Shown in pieces: positions 1 to 7,235 of a DNA stretch of 18,623 nucleotides. The notes under the pieces are model-generated. The model searched no databases, was not told the DNA's origin, and saw only the letters and a list, made by a program, of their open reading frames with translations. This stretch comes from an uncultured Bacteroidales bacterium (lineage in GTDB: Bacteria; Bacteroidota; Bacteroidia; Bacteroidales; Muribaculaceae). How positions within the stretch are numbered: position 1 is the first letter of the stretch; each line of letters opens with the position of its first letter. The position numbers and the translations under genes are program-made. The stretch is from NCBI GenBank assembly GCA_905210435.1, contig CAJLWO010000053.1:1-18623 (forward strand). Direction: 5' to 3'.

Positions 1-7
1 AGTGACA

Positions 8-33
8 CCAACGGGCTTTCAGCCCTCCTTTGG
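8..33 (-). repeat. REP-like hairpin unit (GGAG + palindrome)
   Basis: On the minus strand a GGAG tetranucleotide (28-25) is followed at once by GGCTGAAAGCCC, a hairpin with a 5-bp GGGCT/AGCCC stem (13-17 with 21-25) and a 3-nt loop. Outer CCAA (8-11) and TTGG (30-33) add an imperfect second stem. A GTAG/GGAG tetranucleotide plus short palindrome is the general form of REP sequences. It lies about 90 bp past the stop of the barrel gene and might also act in termination, although no T-tract follows. Confidence 0.4.
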
Positions 34-57
34 CGAACTATATTCCTTATTTGAATC

Positions 58-83
58 GCATTGCACAGACCGTGCATCCCTAC
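58..83 (-). repeat. REP-like hairpin unit (GTAG + palindrome)
   Basis: On the minus strand GTAG (83-80) leads into GGATGCACGGTCTGTGCA. This contains the palindrome TGCAC-agacc-GTGCA (62-66 with 72-76). It has the same orientation and form as the unit at 8-33, so the two make a small same-direction cluster after the barrel gene. Calling it REP-like rests on form only; copy number elsewhere in the genome cannot be seen here. Confidence 0.4.
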
Positions 84-119
84 TGTTGGCGGTTCTGTAA
101 CATCTTAATATCATGGGAT

Positions 120-2432
120 TTAGAAGCGGGATTTCTCGCTGTTGCCGGCGCCTGTGCCGCGATAGCGGTCGCGGGTGGTGTTGAATCGATACTGGAGGGT
201 GAGCATTACCGAGCGGCCGGGCGTGAAATTCTTCTGAGCAATCTGTACGGCATCGTTATAGAGGACTGCTTCATTCCGAGATGTGTTGAACAGGTCTTTT
301 GCTTCGAGAGTTACGCTGAAAGCATTGTCGAAGAAGCCTTTATAAATCTTGGCGTTGACATACCAGGGGGTGTTGGCAAGTTTCTGGTTATTGTCCCGTA
401 TATGTGTCATCAGCTGTGCGTCGACGTTGACCCAGATGTCGGAAGGAAGGTGGATAGCGTTCTGCCACTGGAACAGAAAGCCCGGGGTATTCATCTTCAT
501 CGGCTTGCCGTCGATGGGGATGGTGAGCCATTGCTTCATCATGCCTACATTCACACGGGGCGACCATATCCCGACTTTGAACTGGCCGCCAACAAAAGCC
601 TGAAAATAATGGCGCCGGTCAAGGTTGGCTGTACGGATAATGGTTGCCTCTCCGTCCTCACCGTAAGGCTCGGTTATGAAGTACACGCCATCTTTGTAGT
701 ATGTATATGACATCTGGGCGAAGAACTGGCGCCATTGCGCCATATATTCCACGGTTTGCATTTTTGTCGGTTTCAGATACGGATTTCCGGTCTCGTAGGT
801 AAGTCGGTTGATATAACTGACGGCACCGTCGAGCTGCTCGTAGCCGGGACGGACGGTCTTGCCGGAATAGCTCAGCACCATGCGGACCGTTCCTATCTGC
901 GTGGCGACGTCGAGCGAAGGAAACAGATTGTTGTAAGTTTTGCTCTGTCCGTCGCGATGCTCTCCCTTCTCGTAGTAATCGAACTTCACATGCTCGTAGC
1001 GGAGTCCGACGCCGACGTTGAAACGACCGAACTGCCGCCCGAACTCCACAAAAGCTGCGATATTGCTTTCGTCCACACGATTGTCGGCATCCGTAACTTC
1101 GGGTATGTTTGCGGTAAAGAGATTAGTGGCGCGAGTATTCGTGTATTCTTCTCCAAAACTTATCTCGCCAAGCCAGAGAGGATGACTGACAACCAGTTTC
1201 TCGGCAAACATTCGGTTGCGGTTGACCGAGGTAGTGCTGACATTGCGGTCATCTCCCTTCTCGCTGCCTTCGTCGCTCAATGAAAGTTCACGGTTTTTAT
1301 TCCACAGATAGTCCGCGTTAAAGTCAATGTTTAACTTCCCGACTGTACCGTTATAATAAAGATTTACATTATGGCACGGCAATGCCGTGAATCTGTTGTT
1401 TACATCGGAATTATAGCGGTCAAGCAATGCACCGTTCTGCCATATTTCGCTTGGAATTGTCCCGGTGGCATGGTGTCGGTTCCAGCTGTTCTGATAATAA
1501 GCCCCGATGCTGTGCTTTTCATTGAACATGAAAGAGAAGCCGGCTTTGCCTGTCATGTCGTTGTATGACTGTTTGCCTATTGTTCGGATTGATTGGTTGT
1601 ATATTCCTGATGCAGTGGTAGTGGTCATATCGTTAGAACGGTCGTCGCGGTTGTTGCCGTACCACCAGCCATAGTTGGCGTATACTTCGAGTCCTCCGGT
1701 ACGATATTTCAGGTCGATTGAGTTTCCGGTGCGGAAATAGTAATTGAAGCCGTTGTCGGTTCGGAACGTGCCGCTGAATCCGTCACCTTTCGGCGGTTTC
1801 GTGCGGATAATGATTACGGATTTCACGTTGGCAGCATAGGCGGCTCCCGGATTGGTAATGACAGAGACATTCTTTATGTCATTGGAATTGAGTTGGGAGA
1901 GTTCCTGAAGGTCATTGACCTTTCGCCCGTTGATGTAGATTGCCGGCGCTCCTTTGCCGAATACCTCCGGCTTGCCGTCGTTGTATACAACCATCGGCAC
2001 GCGTGTCAGCACGTCGTTGGCCGTACCGGCGATGGCGAGGGAACTGCCCTCTACATTGGTGACGAGTGCATTGCCCTTCATGGTCGTAGAGGGACGTGTG
2101 GCGCGGACCTCCACCTCGCCGAGTTGTACAGTAGCTGGCTTAAGGTTGATTATTCCCATTTCGCCCGATGGGGGAACAGGAAGTTCGGAAGATTCATAAC
2201 CGACAAAAGAAACTTTGGCGGAGAGATTGCCGATAGTGTCAGCGGATAAGGAGAACCTACCGGCCTCGTCAGTTACAGTGCCGGTGATATAGGTCGAGTC
2301 GCGGTATAGCACGACGTTGACATAGTCGAGCGGAGCGTTGTTCTCTCCGACCACTTTGCCCGAAATTTCGCGGCCATAGCCCGCAGCCACAGCCAAAAAT
2401 GTCATTAGGAGTGTAAGGATCTTTGTTTTCAT
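120..2432 (-). CDS. Outer-membrane beta-barrel protein, TonB-receptor-like, with CarboxypepD_reg N-terminal domain
   Basis: A 770-residue outer-membrane protein. Residues 1-20 form a signal peptide ending near AAGYG. Residues about 21-90 look like a carboxypeptidase-regulatory-like beta-sandwich (ISGKVV, VTDEAGRFSL, VSFVGYES). Residues about 115-210 resemble a plug domain (NDVLTRVPMV, PAIYINGRKV, NPGAAYAA). The rest is aromatic-rich alternating beta-strand sequence typical of the OMP_b-brl_3 family found in Bacteroidetes. It is shorter than SusC proteins, has no SusD partner and no glycan genes nearby, so a polysaccharide-utilisation role is not supported; its substrate is unknown. A good promoter (2462-2494) lies just upstream, giving a short leader of roughly 20 nt. 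The regulator at 2591-4246 sits directly upstream on the same strand and is a likely controller (inference). The stop is followed by two REP-like units. Confidence 0.88.
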   Translation of the reverse strand: MKTKILTLLMTFLAVAAGYGREISGKVVGENNAPLDYVNVVLYRDSTYITGTVTDEAGRFSLSADTIGNLSAKVSFVGYESSELPVPPSGEMGIINLKPATVQLGEVEVRATRPSTTMKGNALVTNVEGSSLAIAGTANDVLTRVPMVVYNDGKPEVFGKGAPAIYINGRKVNDLQELSQLNSNDIKNVSVITNPGAAYAANVKSVIIIRTKPPKGDGFSGTFRTDNGFNYYFRTGNSIDLKYRTGGLEVYANYGWWYGNNRDDRSNDMTTTTASGIYNQSIRTIGKQSYNDMTGKAGFSFMFNEKHSIGAYYQNSWNRHHATGTIPSEIWQNGALLDRYNSDVNNRFTALPCHNVNLYYNGTVGKLNIDFNADYLWNKNRELSLSDEGSEKGDDRNVSTTSVNRNRMFAEKLVVSHPLWLGEISFGEEYTNTRATNLFTANIPEVTDADNRVDESNIAAFVEFGRQFGRFNVGVGLRYEHVKFDYYEKGEHRDGQSKTYNNLFPSLDVATQIGTVRMVLSYSGKTVRPGYEQLDGAVSYINRLTYETGNPYLKPTKMQTVEYMAQWRQFFAQMSYTYYKDGVYFITEPYGEDGEATIIRTANLDRRHYFQAFVGGQFKVGIWSPRVNVGMMKQWLTIPIDGKPMKMNTPGFLFQWQNAIHLPSDIWVNVDAQLMTHIRDNNQKLANTPWYVNAKIYKGFFDNAFSVTLEAKDLFNTSRNEAVLYNDAVQIAQKNFTPGRSVMLTLQYRFNTTRDRYRGTGAGNSEKSRF

Positions 2433-2436
2433 TTCA

Positions 2437-2461
2437 CATCAGTTTTTATGTTTGACTGATG
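2437..2461 (-). promoter_or_regulatory. Inverted repeat at the transcription start of the barrel gene
   Basis: CATCAGT (2437-2443) and ACTGATG (2455-2461) form a perfect 7-bp inverted repeat with an 11-nt gap. It lies between the -7 element and the start codon, so it could be an operator or a leader hairpin. No binding protein can be assigned from the sequence. Confidence 0.35.
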
Positions 2462-2494
2462 CAAAATTATGTCCAAAAGGATTTTAACTCCAAA
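2462..2494 (-). promoter_or_regulatory. Bacteroidetes sigma-70-type promoter for the barrel gene
   Basis: On the minus strand TTTG (2494-2491), a 21-nt spacer and TAATTTTG (2469-2462) match the Bacteroidetes housekeeping consensus TTTG-N19-21-TAnnTTTG at every fixed position. The expected start is near 2455, about 20 nt before the ATG at 2432. The barrel gene therefore need not be read through from the upstream regulator gene. Confidence 0.7.
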
Positions 2495-2501
2495 TATAAA
2501 A

Positions 2502-2594
2502 GTCTTAATGCAAGAAATGCAACCTACTGAAAATCAGCGGCTACATCTCTTAAAAGTCTTAACGACACCTCAATGGGTCTTAACAATCTCTTAA
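2502..2594. promoter_or_regulatory. Array of five TCTTAA (TTAAGA) repeats upstream of the barrel gene
   Basis: [G/C]TCTTAA occurs at 2502-2508, 2547-2553, 2556-2562, 2577-2583 and 2588-2594, all in the same orientation. The last four start-to-start distances are 9, 21 and 11 bp, close to one or two helical turns, which would place them on one DNA face. The array lies between the stop of the membrane regulator (the last copy overlaps it) and the -33 element of the barrel-gene promoter. An activator-binding array is plausible; the neighbouring LuxR-type protein is the obvious candidate (inference). Confidence 0.4.
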
Positions 2595-4246
2595 TCTATG
2601 CTTCGGTGTCGGAGGAACGCCACGATGTCATCCTTCTCGGGCACTCCGAGCTTCTTCCTTATCGATGATTTACGGACATAGATTGTCGACGTAGTCTGTC
2701 CGGTAATCACGCTTATCTCTTTTGTGGAAAATCCGGCCACCATAAGCACGATTATCTGTTCCTCCTTTTGGCTGAGAAGATCGCCATATTGCCGGCGGAG
2801 TCTGCTGTAAAATCCGGAATAGAGATTGTCAATTAACTCGAATACCTTTCCCCAGTCCACAAGCTCGCCGTTGGTCTCGCCGTCGATTGACGAAATTTTA
2901 CGCAACATCTCACGATTCTGCTCGGTCGGTGTCTCGGCTACCATCTTGATGATTCCGAGCTGTTTGAGCATTATCCCGCGTAAGGCAGACGAACCGGCTT
3001 TCTCCGTTTCCTGCGCAGGAGCCGACTTATATTCGTCCACCATTTTCTGCAGCGCCTCGATGCGTTCCTCCTTGTCGCGTTCACGCTGACGGCGCGTTCT
3101 GATTATCCATGCGCTGCCGCCGAGTATCAGAAAGGCTGCGATGCATAACACAAGGATAATAACGGTCTTCTGCCGGCTTTCGGCTTTTAAAGCCAATGCG
3201 CGGTTTCGCTGATGCAGCGCGTCGCGTTCCGACTCCCACTGTGATGCCTTCAGGCGGTTGATGCGCTCGTTCATACGGTTGTTGAGCCCGGCTATCTGTA
3301 TCAGCTTTATGCGTCCGGTCTGCTTGAAATCAATTATGGCATGGAGCATGTTGCTGTAGCTGCGGAAATAAGCGTTGTCATTGCCTCTCATTTTGAAGGC
3401 AAGGCTGTCGGCTATTGCCAGATATTGTGCCGCCGGGCCAATATCTCCTCTGTTAAGAGCATTTATTGCGTATTGGAAATAGAGCAAATCAGCCGCGCCG
3501 TTATCGGAACCGGCGTTGCTGAATATCTCGCCGATAAGTCTGTCGCTTTCATCTTCGCGTCCGGCTTCGGTGAGAAGCTGTGCACGTTCAGCAGTAAATA
3601 CAAACTGCTTGTCTCCCTGTTTACGGTTGCGGGCATAGTCGATAAGTTCGTCATTAATATATAAAGCAGAATCTATCTTACCTGCATAGAAATAGCCTCC
3701 TAAGAGCATGTATTTTGCCTCTATCTTTTTCAGTGTATCCGCTTCCAGTTTATAAAGTTTCTCCGCCAACTGTATAATCTGCTGACCCTGATATTCTGAC
3801 GCACCGAGGAGGACGCGGGTTCTCAATATCCCTATCATCAGTGAGTCAGGCACGTCGGGTAACACGGTAAGAGAATCAAGCATTGCAATCGAGCCGCGGG
3901 TGTCGCTGACCCAGAACTTGTACCACGCATACGCCATGCCGCTCCGTATGTCCTTCACAATATCCTTTCCTCGATAATAGTTGTGGGCGAAGGAAATCAA
4001 CGAGTCCCCGACCATGGACCGGTTGGCGCTCATGTGGCCGTAAGCCTTGAGGTAATGGAATTTTGCCTTTAAGGAATCAACTTTGAGGTCGGAGGGATCA
4101 ATCGCCTCCAGAATAGCCAGTGCGCTGTCCGGATTGCACTCCATCAGCCGCTCGGCCTGACCTATCTCCCTATCATGCCGCGCCTCCGGCTTCGAGCAGG
4201 AAGCCAAAGCCACAATGACAAACAAAAGATATACTGCTTTTCTCAT
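2591..4246 (-). CDS. Membrane-anchored TPR lipoprotein with cytoplasmic LuxR-type HTH (one-component regulator)
   Basis: A 551-residue protein. The N-terminus has a lipoprotein signal with lipobox LASC (C17). Residues about 25-330 are helical repeats resembling TPRs (for example AERLMECNPDSALAILEAID). A hydrophobic segment at about 362-382 is flanked by charged residues and followed by a basic coiled-coil-like stretch. Residues about 490-545 form a LuxR/GerE-type helix-turn-helix (LLSQKEEQIIVLMVAGFS, TKEISVITGQTTSTIYVRKS). This layout, with an extracytoplasmic TPR sensor, one membrane span and a cytoplasmic DNA-binding domain, is common in Bacteroidetes. There is no kinase or receiver domain, so signalling would be direct. 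The TCTTAA array and the receptor-like gene immediately downstream suggest a local target. The signal sensed is unknown. Confidence 0.82.
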   Translation of the reverse strand: MRKAVYLLFVIVALASCSKPEARHDREIGQAERLMECNPDSALAILEAIDPSDLKVDSLKAKFHYLKAYGHMSANRSMVGDSLISFAHNYYRGKDIVKDIRSGMAYAWYKFWVSDTRGSIAMLDSLTVLPDVPDSLMIGILRTRVLLGASEYQGQQIIQLAEKLYKLEADTLKKIEAKYMLLGGYFYAGKIDSALYINDELIDYARNRKQGDKQFVFTAERAQLLTEAGREDESDRLIGEIFSNAGSDNGAADLLYFQYAINALNRGDIGPAAQYLAIADSLAFKMRGNDNAYFRSYSNMLHAIIDFKQTGRIKLIQIAGLNNRMNERINRLKASQWESERDALHQRNRALALKAESRQKTVIILVLCIAAFLILGGSAWIIRTRRQRERDKEERIEALQKMVDEYKSAPAQETEKAGSSALRGIMLKQLGIIKMVAETPTEQNREMLRKISSIDGETNGELVDWGKVFELIDNLYSGFYSRLRRQYGDLLSQKEEQIIVLMVAGFSTKEISVITGQTTSTIYVRKSSIRKKLGVPEKDDIVAFLRHRSID

Positions 4247-4356
4247 TACATATATGGAGCAATCACGTGATATAAAGTGTTACCTCGCAGTCGGGGTATT
4301 ATATCATTTATAAAATGTCATGGTCTATGAGGGAAAATGAACTCGCGCGATTTTTT

Positions 4357-4494
4357 TTAAAATTCAGCAATTTGCGTTTCGCGTTCCGGCGACAGACGCG
4401 GAGTAGGCAGTTTGCCGTTACGCTCTGCTTCCTCAACAAAAGCTCTTGCAGATTCACCGGTGAGAACAGGTGAGGAGTTAATCGTCATTGCCAT
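4357..4494 (-). CDS. Small 45-aa Bacteroidetes protein (possible antitoxin-like family), possibly C-terminally truncated
   Basis: The 45-residue product begins MAMTINSSPVLTGESARAF and ends in ETQIAEF. I chose the ATG at 4494 because the promoter at 4516-4546 places transcription start near 4509; the in-frame ATG at 4545 lies inside the promoter. ATG at 4488 is an alternative. Short proteins with 'SPVLTGESA' openings are frequent in Bacteroidales and often sit next to toxin-like genes (recollection of the family, not proven here); no toxin partner is present. The stop TAA falls at a TTTT/A8 run, and the same frame continues for 12 sense codons reading KKSREFIFPHRP before TGA, which looks like a natural C-terminus. 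A nonsense change is therefore possible. Confidence 0.6.
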   Translation of the reverse strand: MAMTINSSPVLTGESARAFVEEAERNGKLPTPRLSPERETQIAEF

Positions 4495-4515
4495 ATCATA
4501 TTCTGTTTTAAAATA

Positions 4516-4546
4516 CAAAGTTATAACATTATAACGAATAAACAAA
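4516..4546 (-). promoter_or_regulatory. Consensus Bacteroidetes promoter for the small gene
   Basis: On the minus strand TTTG (4546-4543), a 19-nt spacer and TAACTTTG (4523-4516) fit TTTG-N19-TAnnTTTG at every fixed position. This supports expression of the 45-codon gene and fixes its start downstream of position 4510. Confidence 0.72.
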
Positions 4547-4578
4547 CCCTATGATTGTTAAAGGCAACCATAAACTTA

Positions 4579-4678
4579 GAGAGTGTTTGAATTTAAACCA
4601 AAAAAGACCTCAGGATTAATTTGAAGTTTTTCCTTGCATTCTCTTTATTGTTAATACGGTTTAATTTCAAACACTCTC
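4579..4678. mobile_element. 100-bp MITE-like element with 21-bp terminal inverted repeats and TTA target duplication
   Basis: The left end (4579-4599, GAGAGTGTTTGAA...) and the reverse complement of the right end (4658-4678) agree at 20 of 21 positions. Immediately outside, TTA (4576-4578) and TTA (4679-4681) form a 3-bp direct repeat consistent with a target-site duplication. The 58-bp core is AT-rich and has no reading frame, so the element is non-autonomous. A 3-bp TNA duplication is known for some IS5-family subgroups; the parent element is not in this window. It sits just after the permease stop and may also act as a transcript-end hairpin. Confidence 0.65.
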
Positions 4679-4724
4679 TTATATAGTCGAATTTTTAAGG
4701 AAATTAGAGATATATTAAAAATTA

Positions 4725-6065
4725 TTAGAAGAAATAGCCGTAGACCCAGCCTGAGACGGTCGCCATGACGATTACAAGAGCCACATATATCACTGTTTTC
4801 TTCGTTCCCATCACGCTGCGGATTACGAGCATATTGGGGAGTGAAAGTGATGGCCCGGCGAGCAGTAGGGCGAGCGCCGGACCTTTACCCATACCCGATG
4901 CGAGCAATCCTTGAATAATCGGCACCTCGGTAAGGGTGGCGAAATACATGAACGCACCCGTGAAACTTGCGAAGAAATTCGAGAGTAGCGAATTGCCTCC
5001 GACAGCCCATTCAATCCAACTGTTCGGGATGATGCCGGGCAGCTCCATGCCGTCGTGTGTCGATCCGAGCAGGAAACCGGCAGTCAGAACTCCGACGGCA
5101 AGCAGCGGAAGTATCAGCTTGGCGAATCCCCACGATGACAACACCCACTCGCGGTTTTCGTCATCGGTCTTGTCTGATAGCAGTACGATGCCAAGCACGG
5201 CTACTGACACAATCATCGGAACGAGCGGAGCCAGTTTTGTATCGGGGATAAAGACATTTGCGAGAACAGCAGATACCGCTACCGCAATAGCCCCGAGGGT
5301 AATCCACCTGGTTTTCAGATGCAGAATCTTTACCAGAATTACGCATAGTCCGATAGCAAGTGCTGATGTTATCCACCATTTGGCATTGTATATGGCTGCC
5401 CATATTCCACGGTCGATTGCTGCAGGTGTGCCCCAGTTGGCAAACACGAGGATTGCCACGAGAGTAAAGAAGAAAACTGCTGTCTGCCAAAGCGGGCGTT
5501 TCTCGGGAGGGGGTACTATATTCATTTGTTCGATTTTCTTGTCGCGCTCCTCCTTGCGGAAGATAAACGACATCACAAGACCGATGGCTATTGCGAATGT
5601 CACAGCCCCGACAATGCGGGCAATGCCCATCTCAAAGCCGAGAATGCGTGCCGTCAGTATTATCGAGAGTATGCTGATGGCAGGACCGGAATAAAGGAAA
5701 GCTATTGCCGGACCGAGCCCCGCACCGCGCTTGTAGATACTTGTGAACAGCGGGAGGATGGTACAGGAACATACGGCAAGGATACCCCCCGATATGGAGG
5801 CTACCGAATAGGATACCCATTTCTTGGCGTTGGCTCCGAAATATTTCAGCACCGCACCCTGGCTTACGAACACCGCAATCACACCGGCTATGAAGAACGC
5901 CGGTAGAAGACAGAGTACGATGTGCTCACGGGCATACCATTTAGCGAGGTCAAGAGTGGAGTGTATCGCTGTCAACAAGGTCCCGCTGTTGACGGGCATG
6001 AAGAATGCTGCCAGAAATAACACAACGATCCATATCAGGAATTTGACTTCCTTTTTTGTGTTCAT
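4725..6065 (-). CDS. ArsP/DUF318-type permease (SO_0444-like efflux transporter)
   Basis: A 446-residue polytopic inner-membrane protein of the ArsP_1 (DUF318) permease superfamily, whose members export organoarsenicals or metals. The two halves repeat a family signature: GPAIAFLYSGPAISIL at about 119-134 and GPALALLLAGPSLSLPNML near 395-413. A conserved vicinal-type motif, CSC at 99-101 (AVCSCTILPLF), sits in an early helix and is the likely metal or metalloid contact. A charged loop at about 170-192 (KEERDKK) divides the halves. It is the last gene of the ars-like operon, 22 nt after the thioredoxin gene, so its cargo is probably the species sensed by ArsR. SO_0444-type proteins have also been annotated as Cu/Zn exporters, so the substrate is open. 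Confidence 0.85.
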   Translation of the reverse strand: MNTKKEVKFLIWIVVLFLAAFFMPVNSGTLLTAIHSTLDLAKWYAREHIVLCLLPAFFIAGVIAVFVSQGAVLKYFGANAKKWVSYSVASISGGILAVCSCTILPLFTSIYKRGAGLGPAIAFLYSGPAISILSIILTARILGFEMGIARIVGAVTFAIAIGLVMSFIFRKEERDKKIEQMNIVPPPEKRPLWQTAVFFFTLVAILVFANWGTPAAIDRGIWAAIYNAKWWITSALAIGLCVILVKILHLKTRWITLGAIAVAVSAVLANVFIPDTKLAPLVPMIVSVAVLGIVLLSDKTDDENREWVLSSWGFAKLILPLLAVGVLTAGFLLGSTHDGMELPGIIPNSWIEWAVGGNSLLSNFFASFTGAFMYFATLTEVPIIQGLLASGMGKGPALALLLAGPSLSLPNMLVIRSVMGTKKTVIYVALVIVMATVSGWVYGYFF

Positions 6066-6087
6066 GACTATGCTTTTTGTGTTCTGA

Positions 6088-6510
6088 TTATATTCCGAGT
6101 GCCTTCCTCACTTCATCTGTGGTTGGAACATGCCCCTTGATTCTCACAGTTCCGTCAACTACCACTGCCGGTGTAGTCATTATGTTATAGCTCATCATCT
6201 CGGCTATATCCTCTATTTTGGAAAGTTTGACATCAAGATTGTTCTCACTGACTACACGCTCAACTACCCTGTATGTCTCCTTGCATTTGGCGCATCCGGG
6301 ACCGAGTACAAGCACCTCGCTGACCTTTGCGCCGGGAGCAGCAGCACAACAAGTGGTTTCAGCGGATTCTGCCAATTCACCTGAGCAGACGCACGACTGA
6401 ACAGGTTTCACATCGTCTTCCACGATTATATTGCTGTTGCAGCAACAGCTTTTCTTTTTGGGCGCGAAAAGAGTTGACCAAAACCCTTTCTTTGATTCTT
6501 TTTTATCCAT
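6088..6510 (-). CDS. Cytoplasmic small thioredoxin with cysteine-rich N-terminal extension
   Basis: A 140-residue protein. The C-terminal part (about 64-140) is a minimal thioredoxin fold of the 'redox-active disulfide protein 2' type, with CAKC at 73-76 and the cis-proline at P114 (TTPAV). The N-terminal 60 residues contain seven cysteines (CCC at 22-24, C40, C42, CC at 54-55), unusual for this family and suggestive of metal or metalloid binding. No signal peptide is visible, so it should be cytoplasmic. I chose the ATG at 6510, which leaves 17 nt after arsG; an upstream in-frame ATG at 6600 would overlap arsG by 73 nt and add a 30-residue stretch with no family resemblance. It probably reduces ArsG or the permease (inference). 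Confidence 0.82.
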   Translation of the reverse strand: MDKKESKKGFWSTLFAPKKKSCCCNSNIIVEDDVKPVQSCVCSGELAESAETTCCAAAPGAKVSEVLVLGPGCAKCKETYRVVERVVSENNLDVKLSKIEDIAEMMSYNIMTTPAVVVDGTVRIKGHVPTTDEVRKALGI

Positions 6511-6527
6511 GTTTTTTCGTTTTACAG

Positions 6528-7235
6528 TTATAAGTATATCATTATGCAGTAATATATGCCTATCACGATGAAAATGACACCGACAATAATGTTGAGCCAT
6601 TTCTGAACAATACGCAGTTTACCATAGAACTCGCCGACCTTTTCAACGCTGAAAGCGAGAATCCATGCAACTGCAAGCACCGGGAGAGCGGTTGCGGCAG
6701 CAAACAATACGGGTAAAAGCCACCCTGCACTTGCGTTTACTGACATAGGTATGAGCATGCCGAAGTAGAAAACAGCACTTGTGGGGCAGAAAGCCATCGC
6801 GAACAGCACTCCGAGCAACAATGCTCCCCGGCCACCCTTCCGGGCAAGTCCTTCACCCTTGCCACCGAAACCGAACTGTGGAATATTCAGTTTGTGCCCG
6901 AACAGCATGAAAAGTCCGATTAGCAAAAGCAGCGGACCAATCAAAATCTCACCCCATTTCCCTATGGCTTTCTGTATGCCGAATACACTTGCGCCCTCTT
7001 TCAGTATTGAGATAAGCACAATGCCGAGTATGGTATAAGCAATGATTCGTCCGACGGTATAAAGCACCCCGTTTCGGAAAATACGCCCCCGGTTCTCAAT
7101 ATCCCTGCTTATATAGCCTATTGCCGCTATGTTGGTCGCAAGGGGGCACGGCGAAATCGCGGTGAGCAATCCGAGGAGGAAGGCGGTCAGAGCCGGAGCC
7201 GTGCTGTTGTCGAGCAAAGTTTGTAACCAGTCCAT
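6528..7235 (-). CDS. arsG: ArsG-like membrane protein of the DsbD/CcdA (LysE-fold) family
   Basis: A 235-residue protein with about six hydrophobic segments, matching the cytochrome c biogenesis/DsbD transmembrane family and its branch annotated as aromatic aminobenzylarsenical efflux permease ArsG. The two cysteines that in DsbD/CcdA form the membrane redox pair are both present, each beside a proline: SPC30P (ISPCPLAT) in helix 1 and FC150P (MAFCPTSAVF) in helix 4. Its ATG overlaps the stop of the upstream arsF-like gene by one base (TAATG), so the two are probably translationally coupled. The sequence alone fits thiol-electron transfer across the membrane at least as well as export. The gene symbol follows common annotation for this branch and is not proof of substrate. 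Confidence 0.83.
   Translation of the reverse strand: MDWLQTLLDNSTAPALTAFLLGLLTAISPCPLATNIAAIGYISRDIENRGRIFRNGVLYTVGRIIAYTILGIVLISILKEGASVFGIQKAIGKWGEILIGPLLLLIGLFMLFGHKLNIPQFGFGGKGEGLARKGGRGALLLGVLFAMAFCPTSAVFYFGMLIPMSVNASAGWLLPVLFAAATALPVLAVAWILAFSVEKVGEFYGKLRIVQKWLNIIVGVIFIVIGIYYCIMIYL

Noticed and set aside
30..710. Long open frame on the plus strand opposite the barrel gene
   Set aside because: It lies wholly antisense to a clear outer-membrane protein gene, has no family resemblance and no promoter or ribosome site; it is a shadow frame.
120..2432. SusC/SusD polysaccharide-utilisation locus
   Set aside because: The barrel protein is shorter than SusC, no SusD or glycoside hydrolase is adjacent, and the regulator is not a SusR or hybrid two-component type.
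4262..4271. ATCACGTGAT palindrome upstream of the TPR-LuxR regulator gene
   Set aside because: It is a perfect 10-bp palindrome 16 nt before the start codon, but a single short site without a second copy or clear promoter context is too weak to call an operator.
6511..6600. Upstream ATG (6600) for the small thioredoxin
   Set aside because: It would overlap arsG by 73 nt and add a histidine-rich stretch that reads as antisense-like noise; the ATG at 6510 fits operon spacing.
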